64,000 nucleotides of DNA from Flavobacterium piscis (GCF_001686925.1 NZ_LVEN01000038.1:62001-126000), one strand, 5' to 3'. Counted from the stretch's first letter, positions 34,504-43,337 are shown. The notes: generated by a model not told the origin, from the sequence alone. Made by a program: numbers and translations.

Positions 34504-35942
34504 TGCCTACACTATTTGAATTTAGCCAACAAATTGCCACTTTAAAAAAGGAAAAGAAATTTCCAGAAGCACTTTTGTATTTCAGAGAAAATAAAAACAG
34601 TTTTACAAAAGATCAAATAGCAAACAATGTGTATATCGTTTCTGATATGATTTCTTGTTTGAGACACGCAAATCATTTAGATGCAGGTTTTCAATTTTTG
34701 AGCATTTATGGTATTGAAATAAATTTTGACCAAAAAGAAAGAATTTTAAGTGCTTATGGTTGGCTGCTTTGGGCAAAATATAAAGCTGAAAATGGAATTA
34801 ACGGACATTCAGCAATCGAAGAAGATTTTTTTGACGAGGAAGATGAAGAAATTAGCAATCAAAATTTCAATTTAGATAAAAGTGAATTGCTTTTAAATGT
34901 TGAAACTTTAATTCCTATTCTAAATTCGCTAAATAACGATTTCACAAAAACATTATCATCTAATCTTTTTTCAATTGTTTTAAAATCAGAAAAGAAAAAA
35001 CCGGCACCAAATTGGAGATTAGTAAATGAGTTTTGCAACAAAATAGGCAATGAAAACCTTTCAAAAGAATGTTCAACTATTCAAGTCGAAAGAAAAGGTC
35101 AATTGAAAGATATGGAATTGGCTTCTGATTTCGAAAATTGGTATGCTTACAAAACAAAATCATTAACAAAAATAGGCGAATGGCAAGAATGTTTAGATTT
35201 GTCAAAAGAAGCTCTTGAAAAAATTGAAAATTTTCATTACTCAAACGATGCTTGGTTTTCAAGACGTGTTGCAATAGCGAAAAAAAATCTTGGTAATACA
35301 GAAGATACAATTCAAGAACTTGAAACAATTCTTAAAAAAAAACGTGAATGGTTTATTCAAAAAGAATTAGCCGAATTATATCTTGAAAAAGGAAACATTG
35401 ATTTAGCTTTTAAAATGGCTATAAATGCAATAAATAATTTTGGACCTTTGGAGTTTAAAGTTGATTTGTTGTACTTGATTGGAAAAATCCTCAAACAGCA
35501 AGACAAATTAGATTTATCATTCAAGCATTTTACGCTTTCAAAATTAGTTAGACAATCAGAAGAATGGAAATTGCCTCAAAAGTTATTTGAAGAATTAAGA
35601 GGTTTTACATTTACAGAAGTTCCACTAACGGAATTAAAAGAATTAAAAAAGGAACTTCAAAAATTTTGGGATAGTTTCAATACGACACCTATAAAAACAT
35701 TTGATAAATCAAGAACAGCAACAAACAATAACTTTGAGGGAGAAATTATAGAAATAAGAAACGACAATGAACGTGGGAAAGATGGATTTTTAAAAAGCAA
35801 TGGACAAAAATATTACTTTTCAGTTTCATCTAACTTTCATCTTACACCGAATATTTTCGTTGGAAAAAAAGTATTGTTTGAAATACTGCCTCATATAGAA
35901 ACAAAAAAAGAACAAGTAAAAATTAAAAAGATAATAAGCTGA
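34503..35942 (+). CDS. TPR-repeat partner of the NERD helicase
   Basis: The 479-residue protein is almost all alpha-helix with TPR-like pairs, most clearly in the second half (KNLGNTEDTIQELETIL, ELAELYLEKGNIDLAFKMA, LYLIGKILKQQDKLDLSFKH). The last 70 residues (GFLKSNGQKYYFSVSSNFHL then FVGKKVLFEILPH) resemble a small OB or cold-shock-type fold that could bind nucleic acid. The ATG overlaps the helicase stop, so the two are made together and probably form a complex. No catalytic motif is seen. The pair may be an uncharacterised two-gene defence unit; that is inference. Confidence 0.68.
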   Translation: MPTLFEFSQQIATLKKEKKFPEALLYFRENKNSFTKDQIANNVYIVSDMISCLRHANHLDAGFQFLSIYGIEINFDQKERILSAYGWLLWAKYKAENGINGHSAIEEDFFDEEDEEISNQNFNLDKSELLLNVETLIPILNSLNNDFTKTLSSNLFSIVLKSEKKKPAPNWRLVNEFCNKIGNENLSKECSTIQVERKGQLKDMELASDFENWYAYKTKSLTKIGEWQECLDLSKEALEKIENFHYSNDAWFSRRVAIAKKNLGNTEDTIQELETILKKKREWFIQKELAELYLEKGNIDLAFKMAINAINNFGPLEFKVDLLYLIGKILKQQDKLDLSFKHFTLSKLVRQSEEWKLPQKLFEELRGFTFTEVPLTELKELKKELQKFWDSFNTTPIKTFDKSRTATNNNFEGEIIEIRNDNERGKDGFLKSNGQKYYFSVSSNFHLTPNIFVGKKVLFEILPHIETKKEQVKIKKIIS

Positions 35943-35961
35943 AACTGCGCTAAAAAAATAT

Positions 35962-36498
35962 ATGGAAAGAGAACCTACTAAAAAAAAGAAATCTAACCTA
36001 GCATGGATATTTTTAAAGCCAGTTGCATTTGTATTTTGCATATCAATTGTTAATGGAAATTTAGCAGCATACTATAAGAAGCATTTTTCCAATACTTTTC
36101 AAGACAACAAAAGTACTGAAAAAAAATCCCGCCAAGTATTGTATAAGACCTCATATGAGAACTCCAAGAGAAATTTTAATCAAAATAACTATTCCAATCA
36201 GGACAATCCTAATAACGATGCATATTGGAAAAGTAGAGGATATATAGTACGTCCAGAAAATTGGCGAGAACTAATTGAAGAGGAAATCGCTCAAACGCAA
36301 GATGATTTAGATAATCGCTCAAATCAATTAAACCCCAATAATGATTCCTATTGGAAAAGTAGGGGCTACAGTGAAAGACCAGATAATTGGGAACATGAAA
36401 CGAGCAGTTCTTCAAATGATGAAATGGACAATCATGCAAATCAGATGAATCCAAATAATGAAGCTTATTCCTCTAGCAGAGGTGGAGGAAAAAATTAA
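35962..36498 (+). CDS. Membrane-anchored protein with three N-P-N-N repeats
   Basis: The 178-residue protein has a lysine-rich start and one membrane segment (about 14-32). The outside or periplasmic tail carries three copies of a motif about 40-46 residues apart: NPNNDAYWKSRGY, NPNNDSYWKSRGY and NPNNEAYSSSRGG, the first two followed by RPENW or RPDNW. The third copy is the most diverged and closes the protein. The repeat looks like a ligand-binding or assembly motif, but no family is recognised. It starts 19 bp after the TPR gene and could be the third gene of that unit. Confidence 0.65.
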   Translation: MEREPTKKKKSNLAWIFLKPVAFVFCISIVNGNLAAYYKKHFSNTFQDNKSTEKKSRQVLYKTSYENSKRNFNQNNYSNQDNPNNDAYWKSRGYIVRPENWRELIEEEIAQTQDDLDNRSNQLNPNNDSYWKSRGYSERPDNWEHETSSSSNDEMDNHANQMNPNNEAYSSSRGGGKN

Positions 36499-36533
36499 TG
36501 GTTAGCAAAGAATGTCTTTAAAAGGTTATATTT

Positions 36534-36568
36534 TTATTGAGGCTGCCTTTTAAAAGCAGCCCCAATAA
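36534..36568. terminator. Bidirectional terminator between converging genes
   Basis: TTATTG plus GGCTGC (36534-36546) pairs with GCAGCC plus CAATAA (36556-36568) with one mismatched base pair between the two blocks. It separates the plus-strand repeat protein gene from the minus-strand histone-like gene. Confidence 0.75.
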
Positions 36569-36579
36569 GCAAGAATGAA

Positions 36580-36756
36580 TTATTTTTTAGATTCTTCAAT
36601 AGAAACTTTTCTAAACTCTTTTAAAAGTTTTCCAATTTCCAAAGTTGATTTACGAGCTCTAGCTCCCGCTGCTTTAACACCTTTATCAATTAATGACTCA
36701 GATTCTGTTTTAAATGTTTCGATTTCGGCGTTTATTTTTGCTACTAAATCTTTCAT
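36580..36756 (-). CDS. Histone H1-like (Hc1) protein
   Basis: A 58-residue minus-strand gene reads MKDLVAKINAEIETFKTE, followed by SLIDKGVKAAGARARKSTLE, and ends in EFRKVSIEESKK. This is the highly conserved Bacteroidota histone H1-like (Hc1) family, small basic proteins thought to bind and compact DNA. The length equals the family's usual size, and start and stop are unambiguous. It has a TAnnTTTG-type promoter upstream at 36783-36790 and a terminator downstream. Copies also occur on mobile elements, where they may help the incoming DNA avoid silencing or may simply be a host gene; context does not decide. Confidence 0.9.
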   Translation of the reverse strand: MKDLVAKINAEIETFKTESESLIDKGVKAAGARARKSTLEIGKLLKEFRKVSIEESKK

Positions 36757-36782
36757 GATATATTTTTATTAAATTAAGGCAG

Positions 36783-36790
36783 CAAAAGTA
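36783..36790 (-). promoter_or_regulatory. Bacteroidota -7 element TACTTTTG
   Basis: On the minus strand TACTTTTG matches TAnnTTTG. It lies 27 bp upstream of the histone-like start at 36756. The -33 box is weak (a TTGC near 36810). Confidence 0.45.
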
Positions 36791-36878
36791 AAATTTTGCT
36801 CGTTTTATAGCAACTTTGCTGCACATTAAACGTTTTTAATTTATAAATAGTATAGAAAACATTTTCTTGAATTATTTA

Positions 36879-38567
36879 TTAAAGAATTTTGTTTTCTTGA
36901 GACATCTTATTTAGTTCTTCAATAAAATAAGACGTTGGACACCCGGCTTCTGCAAAAAAAGCCTGAGTAAATGTTTTAGTACTGCTAAAGCCAACTTCTT
37001 CAGCCAATGCACTATTAGAATATTTCCTTATTTTACTATCTTCTTTTAATAACTTTATTAGATAATTGATTTTAAGATCAGCGATGTATTTCACAAATTT
37101 CTTTCCTCTGTATTGATAGATTATCTGTGATAAATATTTTGGATTGGAATTGAAGATAGCGGCAAGCTTTGCAGAATTCAAGTCTTTTGCAAGAAATTTT
37201 TTATCCCTTTCAAATTTTTCCAATTGTTTAAGTATTTCAGCAACAGTATCTTTATTTATATTTCCGATTCCATTACTTACATTTTTGACTTCCACTTTAG
37301 AAACTGCCTCATTTTTTGCCATCAATTCCTCAAATTTTTGCCTATAAACATTCTTATTCCTGATATGCCTGTAAGCAATGAATGATACGATTAAAAATAA
37401 TACTAGTACAATACCAGTAAAAATAAAATCGTTATACTTCCTCTTATTAAACAATTCTTCAATATCCTGCTTATCTTTTAGTAATACTTTCGTGTCATAC
37501 ACTTTGCGAACTCTGCCGGAAAGATAGATGAACTTGTTGTCTAATATACTGTCTGCCTTTAGTAGCTTATCCGTATAATAGAGCTGTTTATGAAGATCTT
37601 TTTTAGATTTATAATACTTTAATAGTAACTCGTAGTTCTGCCGTAAATCCGGACGTATATATCCTTTATCATCAAAAATCTTATCAACTTTAAAAAAATA
37701 TGGCAAAGCCATTTCGGGTTTATGGAGATCCCAATAGCTTTTTCCAATATAGAAATACCCAACAGACTCATTGCCAAAATCTTTATTTTCCTTTATAGAT
37801 GGAATGGAATAATTAATTTTTTTTATAGCTTCTGCATAGTTGTTTTTAAAGTACTGATTAATGCCTTCTGAATGAATAAAATAATTTTTCATTTCAGTAT
37901 TTGACATTCTTATCCCTTCTTCAATTCCTTTTTTATTTATTTCAGAACATAATCCATAATTACCAATCCTATTATGGCACAAACCGAGTAAATGCAATGA
38001 ATTTAAGTATGCTCTTGTATTTTTCTCTTTAAAATAATCAGTACACTCAGTAAACAAAGAAATAGCTTCGTCATAAAACCCTAGAAAATATTTTATGATA
38101 GCAATATTATATTTAACCTTATACACTAAGTACTTATCATTGGTTTTGGAAATAAAATTATCAGCTATGAGGTAATTATCCAATGCATTTTTGTGCTCTT
38201 TTCTGGCATAGTAAACAATTCCCTTTGAAAGATAAGCTGAGCCGATAAGAGCATTATTATTGGCTTTTTTGGCAGTGTAAATCATACTGTCTGCATATAT
38301 CAATTTCGATTTTTCAGGTGCATAGAATAAATAATTTTTATATCCATTTACAATTTCCTCGGAATTTTTATCCTTTTTTGCCTTGTTCAAAAAGTACTTA
38401 AGATAGTATGCCTGTTTAACTTTATTCTCAGCTGTTGCTTCTATACGTTCAAAAAGATAATCATAACTTTTTCTTTTAAGCGTATCGAAAATTTTCGATT
38501 CCATTTCCTGAGCATACAATTGATTTCCAAAGCAAAGAATTACTAATAATATATAATTTTTAATCAT
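36879..38567 (-). CDS. TPR-sensor AraC-type transmembrane regulator
   Basis: The 562-residue protein has a signal peptide (about 1-19) and a periplasmic TPR region to about 365 (LIGSAYLSKGIVYYARKEHK, FYDEAISLFTECTDYF). One membrane helix follows (about 374-396), then a C-terminal AraC helix-turn-helix pair (about 455-555, with SNPKYLSQIIYQYRGKKF and SALAEEVGFSSTKTFTQAFF). This architecture is common in Bacteroidota, where it senses periplasmic signals and activates neighbouring genes. It diverges from the lipoprotein gene set at 38927 and likely controls it through the repeats at 38650-38770. Confidence 0.85.
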   Translation of the reverse strand: MIKNYILLVILCFGNQLYAQEMESKIFDTLKRKSYDYLFERIEATAENKVKQAYYLKYFLNKAKKDKNSEEIVNGYKNYLFYAPEKSKLIYADSMIYTAKKANNNALIGSAYLSKGIVYYARKEHKNALDNYLIADNFISKTNDKYLVYKVKYNIAIIKYFLGFYDEAISLFTECTDYFKEKNTRAYLNSLHLLGLCHNRIGNYGLCSEINKKGIEEGIRMSNTEMKNYFIHSEGINQYFKNNYAEAIKKINYSIPSIKENKDFGNESVGYFYIGKSYWDLHKPEMALPYFFKVDKIFDDKGYIRPDLRQNYELLLKYYKSKKDLHKQLYYTDKLLKADSILDNKFIYLSGRVRKVYDTKVLLKDKQDIEELFNKRKYNDFIFTGIVLVLFLIVSFIAYRHIRNKNVYRQKFEELMAKNEAVSKVEVKNVSNGIGNINKDTVAEILKQLEKFERDKKFLAKDLNSAKLAAIFNSNPKYLSQIIYQYRGKKFVKYIADLKINYLIKLLKEDSKIRKYSNSALAEEVGFSSTKTFTQAFFAEAGCPTSYFIEELNKMSQENKIL

Positions 38568-38649
38568 AAGTTAAATTAAAAAATGAGACATTATTTGATG
38601 TGAAAATGCATTTTTATCAGCGAAAAACACTATTGTGTAAATATAACAT

Positions 38650-38677
38650 AACATTGTGTTTTGTTTAAAACAATGTT
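38650..38677. promoter_or_regulatory. Inverted repeat AACATTGT-N12-ACAATGTT
   Basis: Exact 8-bp arms with a 12-base spacer lie in the 359-bp divergent gap between the AraC regulator and the lipoprotein gene. Two half-sites one helical turn or more apart fit an AraC-type dimer. Confidence 0.4.
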
Positions 38678-38732
38678 AAATATACTGCAATCTATTTAGA
38701 ATTAGTCTATTTTAAATAAAAAAAAGGTATGT

Positions 38733-38770
38733 CGATTTTCGGAAAATCGATAGCCTAAATTCGGAAAATC
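38733..38770. promoter_or_regulatory. CGATTTTC-G-GAAAATCG palindrome plus direct copy
   Basis: A 17-bp palindrome at 38733-38749 shares TTCGGAAAATC with a second copy at 38760-38770, 22 bp (about two helical turns) later. It lies in the same divergent gap, nearer the lipoprotein gene. Further on, a short stem GACTG/CAGTC (38888-38904) precedes the gene start. Confidence 0.45.
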
Positions 38771-38926
38771 CATATACAACGTTTTGCAAATCAAAAAATC
38801 TACTTCTAGATTTGTCTTGAATTCAATAGCAAAAAACATTTGGCATCGTGCCGGATTAAAGTTCTGCTAACCCGGGTGAAATGAACTGACTGAAAAAAAC
38901 AGTCTTTACATTTAACACTTTTAATC

Positions 38927-39658
38927 ATGAAAAATCTTTTATTATTGCTAGTTGTATTAGCATCACTACTTGTTTCTTGTACCAACGATAGTATTTATAA
39001 TACTGAAATTTTAGATGATGGTCTTATTGAAAATAAATCTAAAAAAACAGAAAAGCTACTTCAGACCCTAAGTCCTGAAAATCCGGATAATGAATATGAC
39101 ATAGCAGGTAAAATACATAATGACATCCTTGATGTTTACTTGTCTGGAAATTATACATTCAATACGATTGCTCAAATCAGCCAAAAAGTAGATTCTATCT
39201 CGGTTCTGAATAATGATCTATTAAATATGGCAACAAGTCTTCCCTGTAACTTTCAGGAAATTCAAGAAACTGTCGATGGTCCTCAAATAAAATTAGAGCA
39301 AGCGATTGTAAATTCCTCAATGACAAATGCCGCTAAAATTTCTCTTTCCAACTTTATGGATTCCATACTATTATGGGAAACTAATGAATATGCTATCATT
39401 CATCAATCCATAATCTCATTCGAGGCGTCCGTTATATCTAACACACAGTTTAGCAATGAGGATAAGAGGATCATTCTCACGACTTCCTCTATAGCAAGAT
39501 ATTCATCGTATTATGCTAAAGAACGTAAAGATAAGGATTGGGAAGCTTCTGTTGGAAATCGTGTTGGAGCGGTACAAGGTGCAGTAGCAAATTCTTCAAC
39601 TGCGATTAATAAATCAATAGTGACAGGACTCATAATTCAAAATCTCCTAACACAATAG
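38927..39658 (+). CDS. Lipoprotein of unknown function with glycine/alanine-rich end
   Basis: The 243-residue protein begins MKNLLLLLVVLASLLVSC with C18 in a lipobox. The mature protein is mostly helical-looking, ending in a small-residue stretch (SVGNRVGAVQGAVANSSTAI) and a hydrophobic tail (GLIIQNLL). No domain is recognised. The next gene starts 2 bp after its stop, so the two are co-expressed. A membrane-active end with an adjacent membrane protein could suggest a toxin-immunity pair, but this is only a thought. Confidence 0.72.
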   Translation: MKNLLLLLVVLASLLVSCTNDSIYNTEILDDGLIENKSKKTEKLLQTLSPENPDNEYDIAGKIHNDILDVYLSGNYTFNTIAQISQKVDSISVLNNDLLNMATSLPCNFQEIQETVDGPQIKLEQAIVNSSMTNAAKISLSNFMDSILLWETNEYAIIHQSIISFEASVISNTQFSNEDKRIILTTSSIARYSSYYAKERKDKDWEASVGNRVGAVQGAVANSSTAINKSIVTGLIIQNLLTQ

Positions 39659-39660
39659 TT

Positions 39661-39909
39661 ATGTATATACCTGAGTCGATTGAAAAACAATTGCAATATG
39701 CGTATTGCGTGTTTTTGATTCTTTTCAATATTGTAAGCCTTTATTTCATCATAGATCTATTATCCTATGATGAAATAATAGGCTATTTAACCGATGGCGG
39801 GATAAAAACTGATTCTCCCAGAAAATTGGCATATCTATTTTTTGTAAACGGCATATCAAATTTATTGTTCGTTTGCGTTTCATTGATGGCCAGATTATTT
39901 GATAAGTAA
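39661..39909 (+). CDS. Small two-helix membrane protein
   Basis: The 82-residue protein has two hydrophobic helices (about 13-36 and 55-77) joined by a polar loop (DEIIGYLTDGGIKTDSPRK). It follows the lipoprotein gene by 2 bp, so the two are translationally linked. No family is recognised. A partner or protective role toward the lipoprotein is possible. Confidence 0.65.
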   Translation: MYIPESIEKQLQYAYCVFLILFNIVSLYFIIDLLSYDEIIGYLTDGGIKTDSPRKLAYLFFVNGISNLLFVCVSLMARLFDK

Positions 39910-39947
39910 TACTTTCTAGCAAAATTAAACATTTTAAAACGCTTATT

Positions 39948-40808
39948 TTGGCATCTCTAAAATCAAAATATAACCCATCAGGCTTACAAGTCTACATTTT
40001 TGAAACATTCTCCTCCAGAATTGCTTTTAAAGAATCAATTATATTGAATCGATTTACAGTTTTGATTATAAATTCCGGAGCAGTATGCCTGTTGATCAAC
40101 AGTAAAAAGATTCATTTATTTATCAATGAACTAATCGTCATTCCAAAAAAGTCTATTTGTGAAGTTTTAATAATGAGTAATCAATTGCAAATATGCCAGC
40201 TTTCATTCTCTTCGGAGTTTGCTTTTGCTAATAGTATAAGATGGCCGCACATAGGATATTTTGAATTTTTTATTGCAAAAAATACTTCCAAGATTTTTCT
40301 CAAAAATAAAGAAATTGAATTACTTGTAGGTTTACTTAAATTAATCAATAGTAAGGTCAGAAGTTCAAATAAGAATATTCTGAAAAAGGAAACATTGCTT
40401 TTGAGTTTTAATCTTTTTCTTTATGAACTGGCAGGAACATACTATCGATCATCCTGGTACGATAATGTCAAACATACTGGAAATGAAAAAATAGTTATCC
40501 ATTTTTTTAGGTTAGTAGAACTACACTGCAGAAAAGAACACAGTGTGAAATTCTATGCAAATATCCTAAATGTTACTGCAGGGCATCTTACTAAAACTGT
40601 CAAACAGGTTACGGAGATCACAGCGAAACAATGCATCGAAAATGCAATTATTCTGGAGGCCAAAATCCTGCTTCAAAATAATGATTTAACCATTTTATAT
40701 ATTTCAGAAGAACTGAAATTTGCCAATACTTCTTTTTTTAGTACTTTTTTTAAGAAGCATACTTCCCTGTCTCCTTCCGAATACCGTTTACGATTAAATT
40801 CTAATTAA
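39948..40808 (+). CDS. AraC family transcription regulator
   Basis: The 286-residue protein has an N-terminal cupin-like sensor (RFTVLIINSGAVCLLINSKK then HLFINELIVIPKK) and a C-terminal AraC helix-turn-helix domain. The latter has HSVKFYANILNVTAGHLTKTV and ISEELKFANTSFFSTFFKKH, ending with LSPSEYR. The start is a TTG at 39948, the only in-frame start that keeps the sensor domain complete; the first ATG is about 220 bases further in and would remove it. It is cytoplasmic and likely controls the adjacent genes, in addition to the membrane regulator at 36879. Confidence 0.8.
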   Translation: MASLKSKYNPSGLQVYIFETFSSRIAFKESIILNRFTVLIINSGAVCLLINSKKIHLFINELIVIPKKSICEVLIMSNQLQICQLSFSSEFAFANSIRWPHIGYFEFFIAKNTSKIFLKNKEIELLVGLLKLINSKVRSSNKNILKKETLLLSFNLFLYELAGTYYRSSWYDNVKHTGNEKIVIHFFRLVELHCRKEHSVKFYANILNVTAGHLTKTVKQVTEITAKQCIENAIILEAKILLQNNDLTILYISEELKFANTSFFSTFFKKHTSLSPSEYRLRLNSN

Positions 40809-40916
40809 TATTAACAACACATGTTTTGACTGGGTTAAGAATGTTCTATAAGCATTGATTTAGAGTACTGTCGATTGCAAGTCGGGAGAAATATTTACTA
40901 AATAAAAGTAAAAGAA

Positions 40917-41597
40917 ATGACTCAAACCTATCTTTTAGAATGGATGGACTTAACGGTGACTTCAACCCTTAATCCCAGCAAAACCGATCTTACTATGATT
41001 TCTCCAATTCAATCAAGAGAGATTATTGAAAAAGCGAATGAACAAACATTTTTTATTCAGTCACAGTTTACTATACAGGTTTTTTCACTTACTAAGGAGA
41101 AACAGATAAAAATTTTAGTTGGAAATTATTATTCCACATTACTATTTCTTTTAGATAAAATCACAGAAATAAATAATAGTAATGATTTACACAGAGATAG
41201 TCTAAAAGAAGTAACAACTACTTTAATATCCTGTTTGAATGAATTAATAATTTTTATAGAATCAAGATTCGCAAACTATTTAACGGCCCCTTTTCAAATT
41301 GTTGAAAGGAAGACAACTAGTCCTATAGTAATGAATGGCTTTTCTGGTAAAGTATTATGTAAACTTTCAACCGATCAAACAGCCTTAATATTAAGGGCAT
41401 CCGATGAATTAAAAATTCTTATTTCAAAATCAATGAATCATTTATTTAAAACAATCGTTCCTTTTTTATCCACTCCAAACAAAGCAGATCTTTCATACAA
41501 TGCCATGCGGAGCAAGGCTTATGTTTTTGAAGAAAGGGATAAGCAAATAGCAATTGAAACATTGGAACGCATGATCAAACAGATCAAAGAATATTAA
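40917..41597 (+). CDS. Hypothetical protein, 226 residues
   Basis: This is a soluble protein of unknown function with no signal peptide or membrane helix. The N-terminal 60 residues are strand-like, followed by helical segments (YSTLLFLLDKITEINNSN, LISCLNELIIFIESRF) and a charged helical end (IAIETLERMIKQIKEY). I do not recognise a family. It is downstream of the AraC gene by 108 bp and upstream of a lipoprotein gene by 30 bp, so it probably shares a transcript with the latter. Confidence 0.65.
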   Translation: MTQTYLLEWMDLTVTSTLNPSKTDLTMISPIQSREIIEKANEQTFFIQSQFTIQVFSLTKEKQIKILVGNYYSTLLFLLDKITEINNSNDLHRDSLKEVTTTLISCLNELIIFIESRFANYLTAPFQIVERKTTSPIVMNGFSGKVLCKLSTDQTALILRASDELKILISKSMNHLFKTIVPFLSTPNKADLSYNAMRSKAYVFEERDKQIAIETLERMIKQIKEY

Positions 41598-41627
41598 TCA
41601 AATACTACTAATTTAAAATTTAAAAAC

Positions 41628-42176
41628 ATGAAAAAGCTATCCTACATTTTAGCGACATTGATTCTGATAATCATAGGCTGCCAGCCTAAAAAGCTGGATG
41701 AGAAACTGGCTATAAACCTTATTCTGGAAAAAAATCATTACCCTGCTATTGTACACCATGACATTTTTTGCGGTGATCCGACACATGCTTACACCATTTT
41801 TAAATCCGGACTCGTAGAAAAAGGATTTGTAAAAGTACTTCAAAGCAAGAAATTTGGTGATACAACTTCGTTTGTGAGTTTTACTCCTGCAGCAAAACCG
41901 TATTTACTACATACACCAGCAGATGATAAAATAAGTAAAATACAGCGAGTAAAAGTAGCTGATGAAGAATTTGGAGCAATCAAAGAAATAAGGATGATGA
42001 GTTCTGGTAATAAGGCAATTGTAGAATACACTACGATTCGAAGAAAGAATATTTTTGCTGCTGCCATTAAAAACGGATTGAAAGATACACTTAATCATGA
42101 AGTCTATTTTATACGAAACGATGATGGCTGGCAGTTGTTGGATAAAAGGTCGGAAATTGAATTTTTATCTTATTAG
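41628..42176 (+). CDS. Lipoprotein of unknown function, 182 residues
   Basis: The protein begins MKKLSYILATLILIIIGC with C18 in a lipobox. The mature domain is a single mixed fold with HDIFCGDPTHAYTIFKSG, VVEYTTIRRKN-like strands and a closing NDDGWQLLDKRSEIEF. Several Flavobacterial lipoproteins have this layout; function is unknown. The 270 bp after it, up to 42450, hold nothing recognisable. Confidence 0.68.
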   Translation: MKKLSYILATLILIIIGCQPKKLDEKLAINLILEKNHYPAIVHHDIFCGDPTHAYTIFKSGLVEKGFVKVLQSKKFGDTTSFVSFTPAAKPYLLHTPADDKISKIQRVKVADEEFGAIKEIRMMSSGNKAIVEYTTIRRKNIFAAAIKNGLKDTLNHEVYFIRNDDGWQLLDKRSEIEFLSY

Positions 42177-42450
42177 ATATTCAAAAAGTTACGTAGGCAA
42201 CCATAATTGTATTATTAGTTCTATTACAAAATTGTTACACTCTTATTAGTCAGTAATGTATCAAATTGACCTGTTTAAATTTCCTATTTATTGATCTTTA
42301 AGAATTTGTTAGTGACTCATTCTATTATACCACGTAAAGAAAATTTCAATAAGATAAAACTGAAAAAAATCATTTTTATTTTAATTCAAAAGTTAATAAA
42401 ATTGTAGTAAAAATATTTCTTATATTCGCTTGAAAAGCCACCTCATAGCT

Positions 42451-42512
42451 CAAAGCCAATTTGAAAATTGTATTTGGGTACCATTTTATGGCTCGAATAA
42501 CTAAATTATAGG
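42451..42512. other. Head element of cassette array 2
   Basis: This stretch aligns with the head element at 26582-26635: AAAGCCAATTTGAAAAT, a GTATTTGGGTACC segment, CCATTTTATGGCTCGAATAA, then a degenerate junction near TTATAGGC. It directly precedes the first gene of the second, decayed cassette stretch. Similar placement at two separate arrays supports a common recombination or leader role. Confidence 0.4.
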
Positions 42513-42529
42513 CAATTTTAAAGAAAGCT

Positions 42530-43333
42530 ATGCCAACAAAGGAATTCAGAAAGACGTTCAAAGATACTCTTGATTCACTTCATATGTCAATTTGTGAATT
42601 AACATTAAAAAAGAATGATGAATTTTATAAATTACTTCGGTCATACTACTCATTTATACATTCACGAACTCAAACTTTATTCTTACTTGTCCAAAATGGT
42701 TGTCTTTGGGACGCAGATATTATTTTAAGACCAATTGCTGAATGCACTGTAAAGTTTGCCTATGTTTCTTCTTTTGATGAAACTACGAGAATTGAAAAAG
42801 TTCGCGAGTTTTGGGTAGACTTAGCGGAAATAAATAGACTAAAACAATCAAATCAGGCAAAACAGATTATTGAATTGACCAATATTGATTCTGCTTTCTT
42901 AACAGACATCGTTTTAAATGAAAATGACCAAATACTTTTGGCGGAAAAATGGACTAAACAAATGCGACAGAGAAAAGAACAACCTTGGTCATATAATGAA
43001 ATGATAAAAACTATTTCAGTGAACTATGACTTCAGAGAGATATTAGGATTAGCAAGGAATTTTACCCAATCAAGTCATTTAATTCACGCAGATGAAACTG
43101 CTTTAGGAGTAATTTTAGATAGAGAGAATAATAGAACAGAAGCACAAAAAGAAGCTTTAATGAATCTTCATGAGGTTAGATTACTCAGCGATTGTATAGC
43201 ATTATATTTTTGGCTAGTAAAAGTTTCTTCTAGGCTTTCCGATATTGATGTAAATCCTGAATTAATCAAAAAAATAAATAATTTCGAGAATAGTAAATTG
43301 GAGTTTAAATCGTTGGAGAAATTGATTGAATAA
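42530..43333 (+). CDS. DUF5677-like protein (decayed cassette)
   Basis: The 267-residue, mostly helical protein resembles DUF5677-type proteins. An N-terminal helix pair is followed by RTQTLFLLVQNGCLWDADIILRP-like sequence and IAECTVKFAYVSSFDE, and the protein later has FTQSSHLIHADETALG with histidine residues. Function is unknown. It starts 18 bp after the head element of array 2 and is followed by the degenerate attC-like site 6, so it looks like a cassette gene fixed by decay of its site. Confidence 0.6.
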   Translation: MPTKEFRKTFKDTLDSLHMSICELTLKKNDEFYKLLRSYYSFIHSRTQTLFLLVQNGCLWDADIILRPIAECTVKFAYVSSFDETTRIEKVREFWVDLAEINRLKQSNQAKQIIELTNIDSAFLTDIVLNENDQILLAEKWTKQMRQRKEQPWSYNEMIKTISVNYDFREILGLARNFTQSSHLIHADETALGVILDRENNRTEAQKEALMNLHEVRLLSDCIALYFWLVKVSSRLSDIDVNPELIKKINNFENSKLEFKSLEKLIE

Positions 43334-43337
43334 AAAC

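Noticed and set aside
36575..36772. A 65-residue plus-strand frame
   Set aside because: It is the antisense shadow of the histone H1-like gene at 36580-36756 (minus), whose sequence, promoter and terminator are much better supported.
42185..42450. Search for a gene or RNA in the gap after the 182-residue lipoprotein
   Set aside because: Only AT-rich sequence with frequent stops on both strands and no stable stem was found.
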